From: Geobacteraceae bacterium GWC2_55_20 | GTDB taxonomy: Bacteria > Desulfobacterota > Desulfuromonadia > Geobacterales > Pseudopelobacteraceae | Reading direction: 5' to 3' | Length of the DNA stretch: 41,374 bases | Assembly: GCA_001802125.1 (NCBI GenBank) | Contig: MGZK01000023.1 | Span: 1 to 41,374, forward strand | In this document: piece after piece, positions 1 to 9,100 of the stretch | Numbering within the stretch: position 1 is the first letter of the stretch | Layout: every line of letters begins with the position of its first letter | Notes under the pieces: generated by a model | Database searches by the model: none | What the model saw: only the letters and a program-made list of their open reading frames with translations | What the model was told of the DNA's origin: nothing | Translations under genes and position numbers: made by a program

Positions 1-2
1 TG

Positions 3-914
3 ATCCAGAAGGTTGCCAACAGCCAGAGTAGCGTACTGGTGCTAGGGGAAAGCGGAACCGGCAAGGAGCTGGTTGCCCGCTCGGTACACACCTGCAGCCC
101 CAGGAAGTCAAAACCGTTTGTCGCCGTCAACTGCGGCGCCATACCGGAAAACCTGATCGAAAGCGAGCTGTTCGGACACAAGAAGGGCTCGTTCACCGGG
201 GCAGTCGTTGATCGCCCCGGTCTGTTCGAACAAGCCGAAGGGGGTACGCTGCTGTTGGACGAAATCGGAGAGTTGCCACTGCTGTTGCAGACCAAACTGT
301 TACGGGTGTTGCAGGAGCGTGAGTTCAAGCGGGTGGGGTGTACCCAGACCCGCAAGACCGATGTCCGCATTATCTGTGCTTCCAATCGGGACCTGGAGTC
401 CCAGGTGCGTGAAAATTCGTTCCGGGAAGACCTGTTCTACCGCATCAACGTGGTGCAGTTGCTGATGCCGCCGCTGCGGGAGCGGATCGAGGATATTCCG
501 CTCCTGGTGGAACACTTTTGCCGGAAGTACCATGCCGGCGGGCAGGCTGCTCCGGCGACCGTAGCGCCAACCGCACTCAAGGCGCTGATGAACTACCAGT
601 TCCCAGGGAATATCCGCGAACTTGAAAACTGCATTGAGCGCAGTCTCATTCTGGATCCGCAGCTGATTTCGGAAAACAATCTTCCAAAGCAGATGCTGGT
701 CGCTAGAACGGCCTGTCTCACTGCCGATATAGAAATTCCGGAAGAGGGCATGCTGCTTGAGCCGCTGCTGGAGGAGTTGGAGAAAAAATATCTGCTCAAG
801 GCGCTGGAAAAAACCGGGGGAGCCAAGAAAAAGGCCGGGGAACTGCTGGGGATGTCTTTCCGGTCATTCAGGTATCGTTTGGCGAAGTTTGGGCTGGATG
901 TCGGGGAAGAGTGA
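3..914 (+). CDS. pilR: PilR, sigma-54-dependent response regulator of pilin genes (3' part; starts before the window)
   Basis: The frame is open from the first base, so the gene begins upstream and its receiver domain is not visible. The 303 visible residues hold a complete AAA+ sigma-54 activator core: Walker A GESGTGKE, the sigma-54 contact loop as GSFTGA (canonical GAFTGA), Walker [12 protein letters not shown], and the sensor II region [16 protein letters not shown]. The C-terminus is a Fis-type helix-turn-helix ending [15 protein letters not shown], a signature typical of PilR. In this family the protein is phosphorylated by PilS, oligomerises on DNA and uses ATP to open RNA polymerase-sigma-54 complexes at pilA. 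Two pilA genes with sigma-54-like promoters follow, which supports the PilR call over a generic NtrC paralogue. An insertion sequence now starts about 15 bp after the stop, between pilR and pilA. Confidence 0.93.
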   Translation: MQKVANSQSSVLVLGESGTGKELVARSVHTCSPRKSKPFVAVNCGAIPENLIESELFGHKKGSFTGAVVDRPGLFEQAEGGTLLLDEIGELPLLLQTKLLRVLQEREFKRVGCTQTRKTDVRIICASNRDLESQVRENSFREDLFYRINVVQLLMPPLRERIEDIPLLVEHFCRKYHAGGQAAPATVAPTALKALMNYQFPGNIRELENCIERSLILDPQLISENNLPKQMLVARTACLTADIEIPEEGMLLEPLLEELEKKYLLKALEKTGGAKKKAGELLGMSFRSFRYRLAKFGLDVGEE

Positions 915-929
915 GCTGCTTATTCAAAG

Positions 930-2032
930 TTGCATTCAAGTTGTCATTAATTTATACTCTCGGCATGGAGGTGAGCCATGGCGAGCACAGTTTGTATCAG
1001 CGATATCGAAGTTGCTCAAGCACGTCTTCTTAGGGAACAAGCAAAGTCAGCATCTGAACTGCGCAAGGCTTTATCAGTATTGTTAATAGCTGAGCTTGGT
1101 CTCGACTCTGACAAAGCGGCGGACATTCTTGGAACAAGCAAAAGAACGGTTTTTCGCAATCGACGCAATATTCGCAGTCAAGATGGCACTTCTCGTAAAA
1201 CCTGGGGAGGTCGTCGAAACTGCATAATGACCATTGAACAAGAACGTGAATTCCTGTCTCAATGGGCTGATTCAGCGACAGCAGGACAAGTTCTCTCTGT
1301 CCCGCCCATACACGCTGCACTGGTAGAACGTTTGGGTCACGCAACTCCTACTTCAACAACATATCGGCTACTGTCGCGACATGGTTGGCGCAAGGTTCAG
1401 CCAGACACGAAACATCCTAAAAGTGACCCGGTCGCTCAGGAGGAGTTCAAAAAAAACTCCCCGAAATTGTGGATGCCGCCTGCCTGAAAAACAAGGACGG
1501 CCTTCCAGTCCGATTAATGTTTCAGGATGAGGCACGCTTTGGGCGGATGAGCGATCCCCGTGCTTGTTGGGCTCCTGCACCACACCGACCAGTTGTGAAT
1601 TTAGCTCTGATCCGTGAATATCGGTATGAGTACGCCGCCATAAGCCCTTGGGATGGCAGCCTTGATTACATGACCTGCGAAAAGATGAACACAGAAAACA
1701 TGAGCTGTTTTCTGAAGCAGATCAGTGAATCGCATCCTGATGACTTCATTGTTATGGTGCTGGATGGGGCATCCTCACATAAAAGCAAGGATCTCAAAAT
1801 CCCTGAAAACGTTTCTCTTGTACTGCTACCGCCATATTCACCGGAACTGAACCCAGCCGAACAGATCTGGAACGTACTACGACGAAATCGTGTATTCGAT
1901 TCATTGGATGCCGCAACTGAACAGGCATAGCACGGCTTAAATCAAATGGCATCAGATAAACCGAGCATGAAGAGCCTCTCGAATTGGCCATGGATTAATG
2001 CCATCTTGAAGGCTTAATGGAATTAGATGCAA
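930..2032 (+). mobile_element. IS630-family insertion sequence, decayed, between pilR and pilA
   Basis: The element holds one IS630-type transposase reading frame, now broken. Imperfect terminal inverted repeats can be read at 930-950 (TTGCAT...CATTAA) and 2014-2032 (TTAATG...ATGCAA in plus orientation), giving about 1.1 kb, a usual IS630 length. A clear TA target duplication is not visible at these ends, so the outer boundaries are approximate. The right repeat overlaps the ancestral transposase stop codon. The element lies 22 bp upstream of the pilA sigma-54 promoter and leaves it intact. Confidence 0.75.
978..2017 (+). pseudogene. IS630-family transposase, interrupted by a -1 frame change and an in-frame TAG
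   Basis: The start ATG at 978 follows a strong GGAGGTGAG ribosome site. The first segment (978-1487) carries an N-terminal helix-turn-helix (DKAADILGTSKRTVFRNR). The second (read in the -1 frame from about 1457 to 1930) carries the catalytic DDE core: Asp in LMFQDEARFG, Asp in VMVLDGASSH, and Glu in PYSPELNPAEQIW. The two frames meet at a run of eight A followed by C (1449-1457). Continuing in the -1 frame gives LPEIVDAACLKNK, a smooth join. A TAG at 1928-1930 then interrupts a frame that otherwise continues with a plausible IS630 C-terminus to a TAA at 2015-2017. The A-run could be a programmed -1 frameshift site or a mutation. The TAG argues that this copy is inactive, or at least truncated by about 28 residues. 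Confidence 0.85.
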
Positions 2033-2054
2033 GATGTGGTGTGCCCGGTTGTAA

Positions 2055-2070
2055 TGGCACGGTAGCTGCA
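2055..2070 (+). promoter_or_regulatory. Sigma-54 promoter of the first pilA gene
   Basis: The sequence reads TGGCAC-GGTAG-CTGCA. It has the invariant GG and GC pair separated by exactly 10 bases (GG 2056-2057, GC 2068-2069), a perfect -24 box, and one mismatch in the -12 box (consensus TTGCA). The predicted start near 2081 gives a short leader holding the GGGGGAG ribosome site at 2089-2095 and the ATG at 2100. A pilR gene upstream makes RpoN/PilR control likely. Confidence 0.75.
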
Positions 2071-2099
2071 ACGCTTTGCGGGAATCGTGGGGGAGAACT

Positions 2100-2312
2100 A
2101 TGAAAGCAGTTCGACATAAAATTGCCGGCTTTACTCTGATCGAATTGTTGATCGTGGTGGCAATAATAGGGATATTGGCCTCAGTTAGCATCCCTATTTT
2201 TCGCGACTATACATTACGAGGCTATAACTCAGCAGCGAACTCGGATTTAAGAAACTTCAAGTCTCAGATGGAAGCTGCTTTTGCCGAACAGCAATCATAT
2301 CCTGTATTTTGA
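2100..2312 (+). CDS. pilA: Type IV pilin PilA-N, first tandem copy
   Basis: This encodes a 70-residue prepilin with a 10-residue leader (MKAVRHKIAG) cut by prepilin peptidase before Phe1. The mature part starts FTLIELLIVVAIIGIL with the conserved Glu5. The mature chain is only about 60 residues, ending YPVF, as in Geobacter PilA-N rather than the roughly 150-residue pilins of Pseudomonas. Aromatic positions corresponding to those of Geobacter PilA are kept (F1, F24, Y27, Y32, F51, Y57), with extra F43 and F60. The ATG at 2100 is chosen because GGGGGAG precedes it and the leader then has the canonical length; an upstream in-frame start would lengthen the leader by 8 residues. It differs from the second copy by Ser18/Ser20 and RDYTLR in the mid-helix, so the two are diverged paralogues. 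No PilA-C gene follows it directly. Confidence 0.92.
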   Translation: MKAVRHKIAGFTLIELLIVVAIIGILASVSIPIFRDYTLRGYNSAANSDLRNFKSQMEAAFAEQQSYPVF

Positions 2313-2427
2313 GTCTGGGTGACGATTTTTGGCAGTCCTGGTGACTATATTTGGTTTTTTTTGTTTAAGGTTTAACGATATCGCAAATGGATGTTTGTAA
2401 ACAGCTGAAATTAAATAGCCGGAAGAC

Positions 2428-2443
2428 TGGTTTGAAAATTGCA
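2428..2443 (+). promoter_or_regulatory. Sigma-54-type promoter candidate for the second pilA gene
   Basis: The sequence reads TGGTTT-GAAAA-TTGCA. GG (2429-2430) and GC (2441-2442) have the required 10-base spacing, and the -12 box is perfect. The -24 box matches only the TGG part. The predicted start near 2455 lies upstream of both candidate pilA start codons (2477 and 2507). Confidence 0.55.
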
Positions 2444-2476
2444 GTATATGTAGAACATTTTACTTATTGCTCAATT

Positions 2477-2506
2477 ATGAGCACAAAACAAAGAAAGGAG
2501 AATGAC
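2477..2506 (+). promoter_or_regulatory. Alternative upstream start of pilA giving a 20-residue leader
   Basis: An in-frame ATG at 2477 lies exactly 10 codons before the ATG at 2507, so the prepilin leader could be 20 residues instead of 10. Two such pilA translation starts, giving long and short prepilins, are described for Geobacter sulfurreducens. The site at 2507 has the clear GAAAGGAG ribosome site; the upstream one has no strong site. That the arrangement is functional here is inferred from the spacing. Confidence 0.45.
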
Positions 2507-2719
2507 ATGCTTAACAAAATCAGAAACAGAAAAGGTTTTACTTTGATTGAGCTGCTGATCGTTGTTGCGATTATCGGCATCTTGGCTGCTGTTGCTATTC
2601 CGCAGTTCTCGGCATACCGCATCAAAGGTTTTAACTCGGCAGGAACTTCGGATCTTCGCAACTTCAAGACCCAGATGGAATCATCTTTTGCTGATAATCA
2701 GGTCTATCCGACACTCTAG
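2507..2719 (+). CDS. pilA: Type IV pilin PilA-N, second tandem copy (closest to the canonical Geobacter pilin)
   Basis: This encodes a 70-residue prepilin with leader MLNKIRNRKG and mature start FTLIELLIVVAIIGILAAVAIPQFSAYR, strongly resembling Geobacter sulfurreducens PilA-N. Glu5 is present; aromatics are F1, F24, Y27, F32, F43, F51 and Y57, so position 32, a Tyr in G. sulfurreducens, is Phe here. The mature chain is 60 residues and lacks the usual globular domain; in such Geobacter systems that part is supplied by a separate PilA-C protein, here encoded 38 bp downstream. The start at 2507 is chosen for its GAAAGGAG site and canonical leader, with 2477 as a possible second start. In Geobacter this pilin is assembled on the inner-membrane pilus machinery and is linked to pili or secretion of electron-transfer filaments. 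Confidence 0.95.
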   Translation: MLNKIRNRKGFTLIELLIVVAIIGILAAVAIPQFSAYRIKGFNSAGTSDLRNFKTQMESSFADNQVYPTL

Positions 2720-2757
2720 ATTATTGTTTCTCAATTTAATTGAAAGGAGCTATTAAA

Positions 2758-3072
2758 ATGAATAAGACTTTAATAAAAATATGTTTTGTTGCCGCTCTGA
2801 TGATGGCTGCAGGTTCAGCCTATGCAAGCACCAGTATTACTGGTACGACGGTTATTGGTGGTGGTACATTTTCCCCATCAAATAAAGTGAATATTGGTGT
2901 CACTTCAACTTCTACAAATTATTCGGCTCAATCAAAACACTCGTCTGGTGACCGCCAGATGGGTACTAACAATACTGATCCAAAAATGTACTGGTCTGCT
3001 GCAGCTATCGGTGCAGTTGCTACTACACCTGCTAATGCAACTGTTGATTATTCCGGATGGACTTCCCTCTAA
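2758..3072 (+). CDS. PilA-C-like secreted pilin partner
   Basis: This is a 104-residue protein with a Sec signal peptide (MNKTLIKICFVAALMMAAGSAYA, likely cut after AYA) and an approximately 81-residue mature part. By position (directly after short pilA-N) and by its start STSITGTTVIGGGTFSPSNKV it resembles the GSU1497/PilA-C partner that forms a heterodimer with PilA-N in Geobacter. The mature part is very rich in Ser and Thr (27 of 81), so it offers many O-glycosylation acceptors right beside a glycosyltransferase locus. The ATG at 2758 follows GAAAGGAG at good spacing; an upstream in-frame TTG at 2740 would spoil the signal peptide. The gene is closed by an intrinsic terminator. The family call rests on motif memory and context, not on a search. 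Confidence 0.78.
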   Translation: MNKTLIKICFVAALMMAAGSAYASTSITGTTVIGGGTFSPSNKVNIGVTSTSTNYSAQSKHSSGDRQMGTNNTDPKMYWSAAAIGAVATTPANATVDYSGWTSL

Positions 3073-3100
3073 TATTGTTGGTATAATAAGATGTATAGTA

Positions 3101-3128
3101 AGCCTGACATCTGTCAGGCTTTTTTTTT
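3101..3128 (+). terminator. Rho-independent terminator after the PilA-C-like gene
   Basis: AGCCTGACA (3101-3109) pairs with TGTCAGGCT (3112-3120), directly followed by a T tract to 3128. Full pairing would leave a two-base loop, so 7 bp with a 6-base loop is more realistic. It separates the pilin operon from the giant GT41 gene, which begins only about 50 bp later. Confidence 0.82.
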
Positions 3129-3180
3129 GAGATTATTCTCTTTTACCACATCTTTTTTTGCCTTTAAACTGAACAACTAT

Positions 3181-6100
3181 ATGACTAAAAAACTTGTTTT
3201 ATATGATGAATTAACGGTTAATGAAATGTGCCGAAAAGCTTCTATGTGCGTGGATAAAGGTGATTTTATTCAGGCGGAAGCAATTTATCGTGATATCATC
3301 TCACGAATTCCTAATCATCACCGGTCACTTCATGGACTTGGTGTTGTCATGTACAGAGGCAGAAAAGATACAGAAGAGGCTGTCAGGTTGGTGCAGCAAG
3401 CAATACAACTTAAACCGGATTATCTTGATGCATTTTTCAATTTAAGAAAAATGCTGAATGAACTGGGACGCTTTGTCGAAGCTGAGGAGTGCTACCAGAA
3501 AGCCATGGCGTTAAAACCGGATTCTTCTGTTGTCTGTCTGGGGCTTGGAAATCTCTGCTGCCAAAAGCAAAAGTTTGAAGAAGCTGTTTCGTTCTATCAG
3601 AAAGCAATCGAATATTCACCGGATGCAAAGATTTATGTGGCAATGGGAAAAGCACTAAGGATGCTTTTTCGTATTGAAGAAGCTGTTAATGCATTCCACA
3701 GCGCTTTAGCTATACAGTCAGACTGTGGAGAAGCTCTATTAGGTCTTTCAATGAGTTATGAGATCAGTTCGAATTATGTTGCAGCAGAAGAATATGCTCA
3801 AAAAGCTCTTAAACTGTTGCCAACGTCTGCCGACTGTATGCAGGTGATGGCAGTGCTAAAGAGAGCATCTGGCAAGGCTACTGAGGCAGTAGACTGGTAT
3901 AAGTCAGCGGTAAAAGTTGGCGGAGGTCTGCCAGTATTTTCAAACATGCTGTATGCCATGAATTTTTCGACGTATTTTTCTCAGGATGAAATCCTTTATC
4001 AAAGTCGTATATGGGAAAGAAAACTTACATTAAAGACAGACTCGAATGTTTTTCCTGCCCGTCAGCCAGGGAAACTCCGGATTGGCTACATCTCCCCTGA
4101 TTTCAGAAAGCATGTTGTGGCCTTTTTCTTTGAGCCGCTTTTAGCAGCTCATAATCATAACCGTTTTGAAATCCACTGTTACTCAAATGTACTAACGCCA
4201 GACAATGTAACGGAGCAATTAAAAGGATATGCTGATTACTGGCATGATATCCGCTCGTTTTCGGATGAAGAGGCGATAGCAAGAATACGTGATGACCGGA
4301 TCGATATTCTAATTGACCTGTCCGGGCATACGGCAGATAACCGGTTGGGAATATTTGCTCATCGAGCCGCCCCGATACAAATAACTTGGCTCGGCTATCC
4401 GAATACTACTGGCATATCAGCGATGGACTATAGAATTACTGACGCTGTTGCCGATCCTGAAGGGTTTAGCGATGAACAACACTCTGAACGGCTGATGCGG
4501 CTTCCGGATTGTTTTCTATGCTATCAGCCGCCAAAGAATCCTCCTGACGTTGCGTCAACGCCATTACTTATCAATGGGTTTGTTACCTTTGGATGTTTTA
4601 ATTATCCGGCCAAGATCACGCCAGAAGTCATAGCCATTTGGAGCAATATACTTTTGTCAGTGCCCTTTTCCCGACTATTGTTGAAATCGCAATCATTCTG
4701 TGATCCAGTTCTAGCCAAAAACTTTACTGCGTGCTTTGAAGCTCACGGAATAGCAACTGAACGTATTATGTGTGTTCCGGCAAAGGAATCCTTCTCAGAC
4801 CATCTTGCAACCTACAACCATATCGATATTGCTTTGGATCCCTTCCCTTACAACGGAACAACCACAACCTTTGAGGCCCTTTTTATGGGCGTACCTGTTA
4901 TTACTTTAAGGGGTAATCGTCACGCTGCAAGGGTGGGATCCAGCATTCTAACAAATCTGGGGGCGACTGAACTGATCGCGGAGACAGTTGATGATTATCT
5001 GGCTTTATCTGTTTCTCTTAGTTCTGACGTCAAACGTCTTTCAACATACCATCTAGAACTTAGGAATCTGCTTGTTTCTTCTGCTCTCTGTGATTCCGCT
5101 CGTTTTGCAGATTCTATTGAAGAAGTATTTCGTACTGCCTGGCAAGCTTACAGTCATGCGCACCCTGTATCTCCGCCCCACCTTGATGGTCAATTTCTTA
5201 AGGCCCAAAAGTATTTCACACGAGGTGAATATGAGCAGTCGAGAAGTATATATGAGGACATACTGTCGGATCAGTCTGATAATCCAAGGGCGCTTCATGG
5301 AATGGGGGTCGTTTGTCATTGGCTGGCTGATTCGGAATCGGCAATTCGTTATATTTCCAGGGCAATTGAATTAACCACAAATTATCCTGTCGCATTAACG
5401 AACCTGGGGGGTGTTTACAAGGAAACAGGGCGGGTAAGGGAAGCAATAGATTGTTTCAGGAAGGCACTGGCCTCTGATCCATGCTTTTCAGAAATCCATA
5501 GTAATATTTTGATGAACATGCAGTATTTGTCAGAGTATTGCTATGACGACGTCTTGAAGGAATCACTTCGCTGGTCCGATTTACATGCAAGACTACCATG
5601 TCAACAGCTTTCCAACAAAAAAATCAATTCAATAAAATCAGGTAAAATCAGGATTGGTTTCGTATCTGCTGATTTCAGAAAACATCCGGTAGGTTTTTTT
5701 GTTATTCCTTTCTTTTCTAACTATGATCACGAACAATTTGAACTGTTTTGTTATAGTAACAGTAATTGTTCTGATGAAATTACAAAACAAATCATCTCGC
5801 TGGTTGATATATGGCGGGTGATTGAAGGAATGCCTGACAGGATTGCTTGGCAGATGATACATGATGACGCCATTGACGTTCTGGTTGACCTTTCTGGTCA
5901 CACAGCCGGAAATCGGCTTATTTTATTTTCTATGAGACCTGCTCCAGTACAGATGACCTGGCTTGGTTATCCCAATACGACTGGAATATCAGCAATGGAC
6001 TTTCGAATAACGGATGCTGATGCAGATCCAGTGGGGGCTAGTGAGGCAAATTATTCTGAACAACTGATCCGTTTATCAAATTGTTTTCTCTGTTATCAGC

Positions 6101-9100
6101 CTCCAATTGATCCACCGGATTTTTCTCCACCACCAATTATTCGTAACGGATTTATTACTTTCGGATGCTTTAATCAACTACCTAAAATTACATCTGAGAT
6201 TATTAACTGCTGGATCGCTATACTCATGGCAGTTCCAAATTCACGCTTTCTGCTGAAGTCGCAATCATTCCGTGACCCTGATTTCGCCGCCAACTTTTCT
6301 GCATGCTTTGGATCTAATGGTGTTACCTCTGACAGGATTATATGCATTCCAACCAAAGTGTCTTTTAATGACCATCTTGCAACCTACAATGAAATTGATA
6401 TTGCTCTTGATACTTTTCCTTACAACGGAACCACAACAACTTTTGAAGCTTTGTTTATGGGGGTGCCTGTAATTTCATTACGGGGCAACTGTCATGCTGG
6501 CAGGGTGGGTGCCAGTATTCTCAACAATCTTGGGCTGGCTGAGCTCATTGCTGAGACGCTTGAAGATTATTTGTCGATAACTATTGTTCTTAGTAGAGAC
6601 ATTCAGCGGCTTTCTACATATCACGCTGGTTTAAGAGAGTTGCTTGTTTCCTCAGTGCTTTGTGATGCTGCCCGGTTTGTAGATTCTTTTGAAGATATGT
6701 TTCGCACAGTCTGGCAAAAATACAATCACTCGAACCAAGCAACGTTCTCGCAAACCAATTTACGGAAACCGACAATAGTTGCTTTATACGAAAATGAGTT
6801 CGAGCTTGAAAATCGTTGCAATGAAGCTGCACAACTTGTTGTGTTGGGAAAACTTAAAGAGGCAGAAGCTTGTTATGAAGCTCTTCTTGCAGATTTTAAT
6901 GGTTATCCTCGGGCACTTCATGCTCTTGGGGTAGTTCGTTACCGTATAGGAAATATTGAAAATGGGCTCGAGTTGGTGCGTAACGCCCTAGTACTCAAAC
7001 CTGATTATATCGAAGCATTACAAAGCCTGGGAAAGATGCTGAATGAGCAGAAATGTTATCTGGAGGCATCCAACTGTTATCGTAGAATCTTATGTCTGAA
7101 ACCGGATGACCAGAATTCCCTGCTTTTGATGGCCATAATACTTTCCAAGGCAGGAGAACGCGAAAAAGCGATCAATGCATATCAAAGGCTTGTTGCGGCC
7201 GCTCCCGAACATTTCGATGCCATCTTCAATCTTGGGCAGCTTCAGATTGATGCCAAGCAATTCGATCAAGCGGAAAAGCTATTACACCGTGCAAGACAGT
7301 TGTCGCCTGATAATGCAGGTGTGTTGTTAGTGCTAGGTAATCTTGCATTAAGCAAAAGAGATTTTAAAACTGCTGAAATATTTTATCTTAATGCCTGCAA
7401 GATAGAGCCGGATTGTGTTGAACTACAAACCAATCTTGGTTATCTCTACACTGAGTTAAAGCATATAAAGAAAGCTATAACACATTCTGATCGTGCTGTT
7501 AAATTGAAGCCTGATTTTGCTCTTGGCTATGTAAATCTTGGCTGTGCGTTGGAAAAATCAGGCCAAATCTATGAGGCTGTTGAAGCATACAAAACAGCTA
7601 TTAAATTTGATCCGGCATTGCATAAAGCTCATTCCAGTTTAATTATGCTTATGCATTATTTACCAGAAACCACTCCGGAAGATATTTTTCAAATGAGCCT
7701 GAATTGGAACTCGTTGAATGCGGAATGCTTCAGCAATCTTTGGAGTAGAGGTAATTGCCAATATTCACAAGATAAAATAATTAGAATAGGTTTTATCTCT
7801 CCAGATTTTCGTCGTCATCCAGTGGCATATTTTATTCAGTCGTTTTTTGAGTTTCATAATCGTGATGAATTTGAAATTATCTGTTACTCTGATGCGGTTT
7901 ACGAGGATGATTTTACACAAATACTGCGTAATGCATCAGATAGTTGGAAAACTGTGATTGATACGGATGATTATGTATTAAATGAAGTTATACGTGAAGA
8001 TCACATAGACATTTTAGTCGATTTGGCGGGACATACCGTAGGTAATAGACTTAGGGTTTTTGCAATGAAGCCGGCTCCAATTCAGGTGACTTGGGCCGGT
8101 TACGCTGGAACGACCGGTTTATCGGCAATTGATTACCTTATTTCTGATCGTTTTCAGTCACCACCAGATGCAGAAGAATATTCCAGCGAGCAAATAATCC
8201 GTATGCCTGATGATTACATAAGCTACTGTCCGCCGCAATATGCTCATGAAGTTTCATCATTGCCCGCTTTATCAAACGGTTATTTAACATTCGGTGTATT
8301 TAATAATTTGGCTAAGGTGTCAACTGAGGTTCTCTGCGTGTGGGTAGAGATTCTGAATAAGGTTGAAGGGTCTCGCCTCTTCATCAAAAATCCATCTTTT
8401 GATGATCCATTTACTGTGAAACGTTATCTGGAGTTTTTCAAATCTCGCGGTATTTCTGCTGAATTAATAATAACTGAAGGACTGAGTTCGCCTGCAGAAA
8501 TGTTGGACCGATATTCACATGTTGATATCCAACTGGATACATTTCCTTACTGCGGCGGACTTACAACTCTTGAGTCTCTTTGGATGGGAGTTCCAGTTAT
8601 AACCTTGTCAGGTAATTTGTTTTCTTCTCGACACTCACTTTCCCACCTGATGAATGTAGGTTTGGATGAATACGTTGCCTCTTCTAGGGAAGAGTACGTT
8701 GCAATTGCTTGTCAACTGGCTGGAGACCTTGAAAGACTTTCAGTTTTGCGAACAACTCTTCGCCAAAAAATGGCAGATTCTCCTTTATGTGATGGAATTA
8801 CTTTTACTAAAAATATACAGGAGGTTTTTAGAAAAATATGGGAAAAAAACGGTTCAGTAGTAAAATCTGAAGCACTTGATATCGGTGCTATTGAACAGCC
8901 TGTAAAGATTATTGAAAAACAATTGTCAGGTGATCACATTACATTTAATGATCAGGGAAACATCCACTCAGATAATGGGGATTTCGATTCTGCAATTAAA
9001 TGTTACATAAAGGCGTTGGATCTAAAGCCAGGATATGTTGAGGCATATTTCAATATGGGGCTTGTGTATAACAAAACTGGAAATCTTGAAGAAGCAATCC

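Noticed and set aside
2330-2345. TGGCAG site after the first pilA as a sigma-54 promoter
   Set aside because: The GG-N10-GC spacing rule fails (GA instead of GC at the -12 position); the site at 2428 is better.
3091-3180. Upstream in-frame ATG that would add 30 residues to the giant GT41 protein
   Set aside because: It lies just before and runs through the intrinsic terminator at 3101-3128, the added residues (Phe-rich, read from the T tract) look non-coding, and ATG 3181 precedes the first TPR helix.
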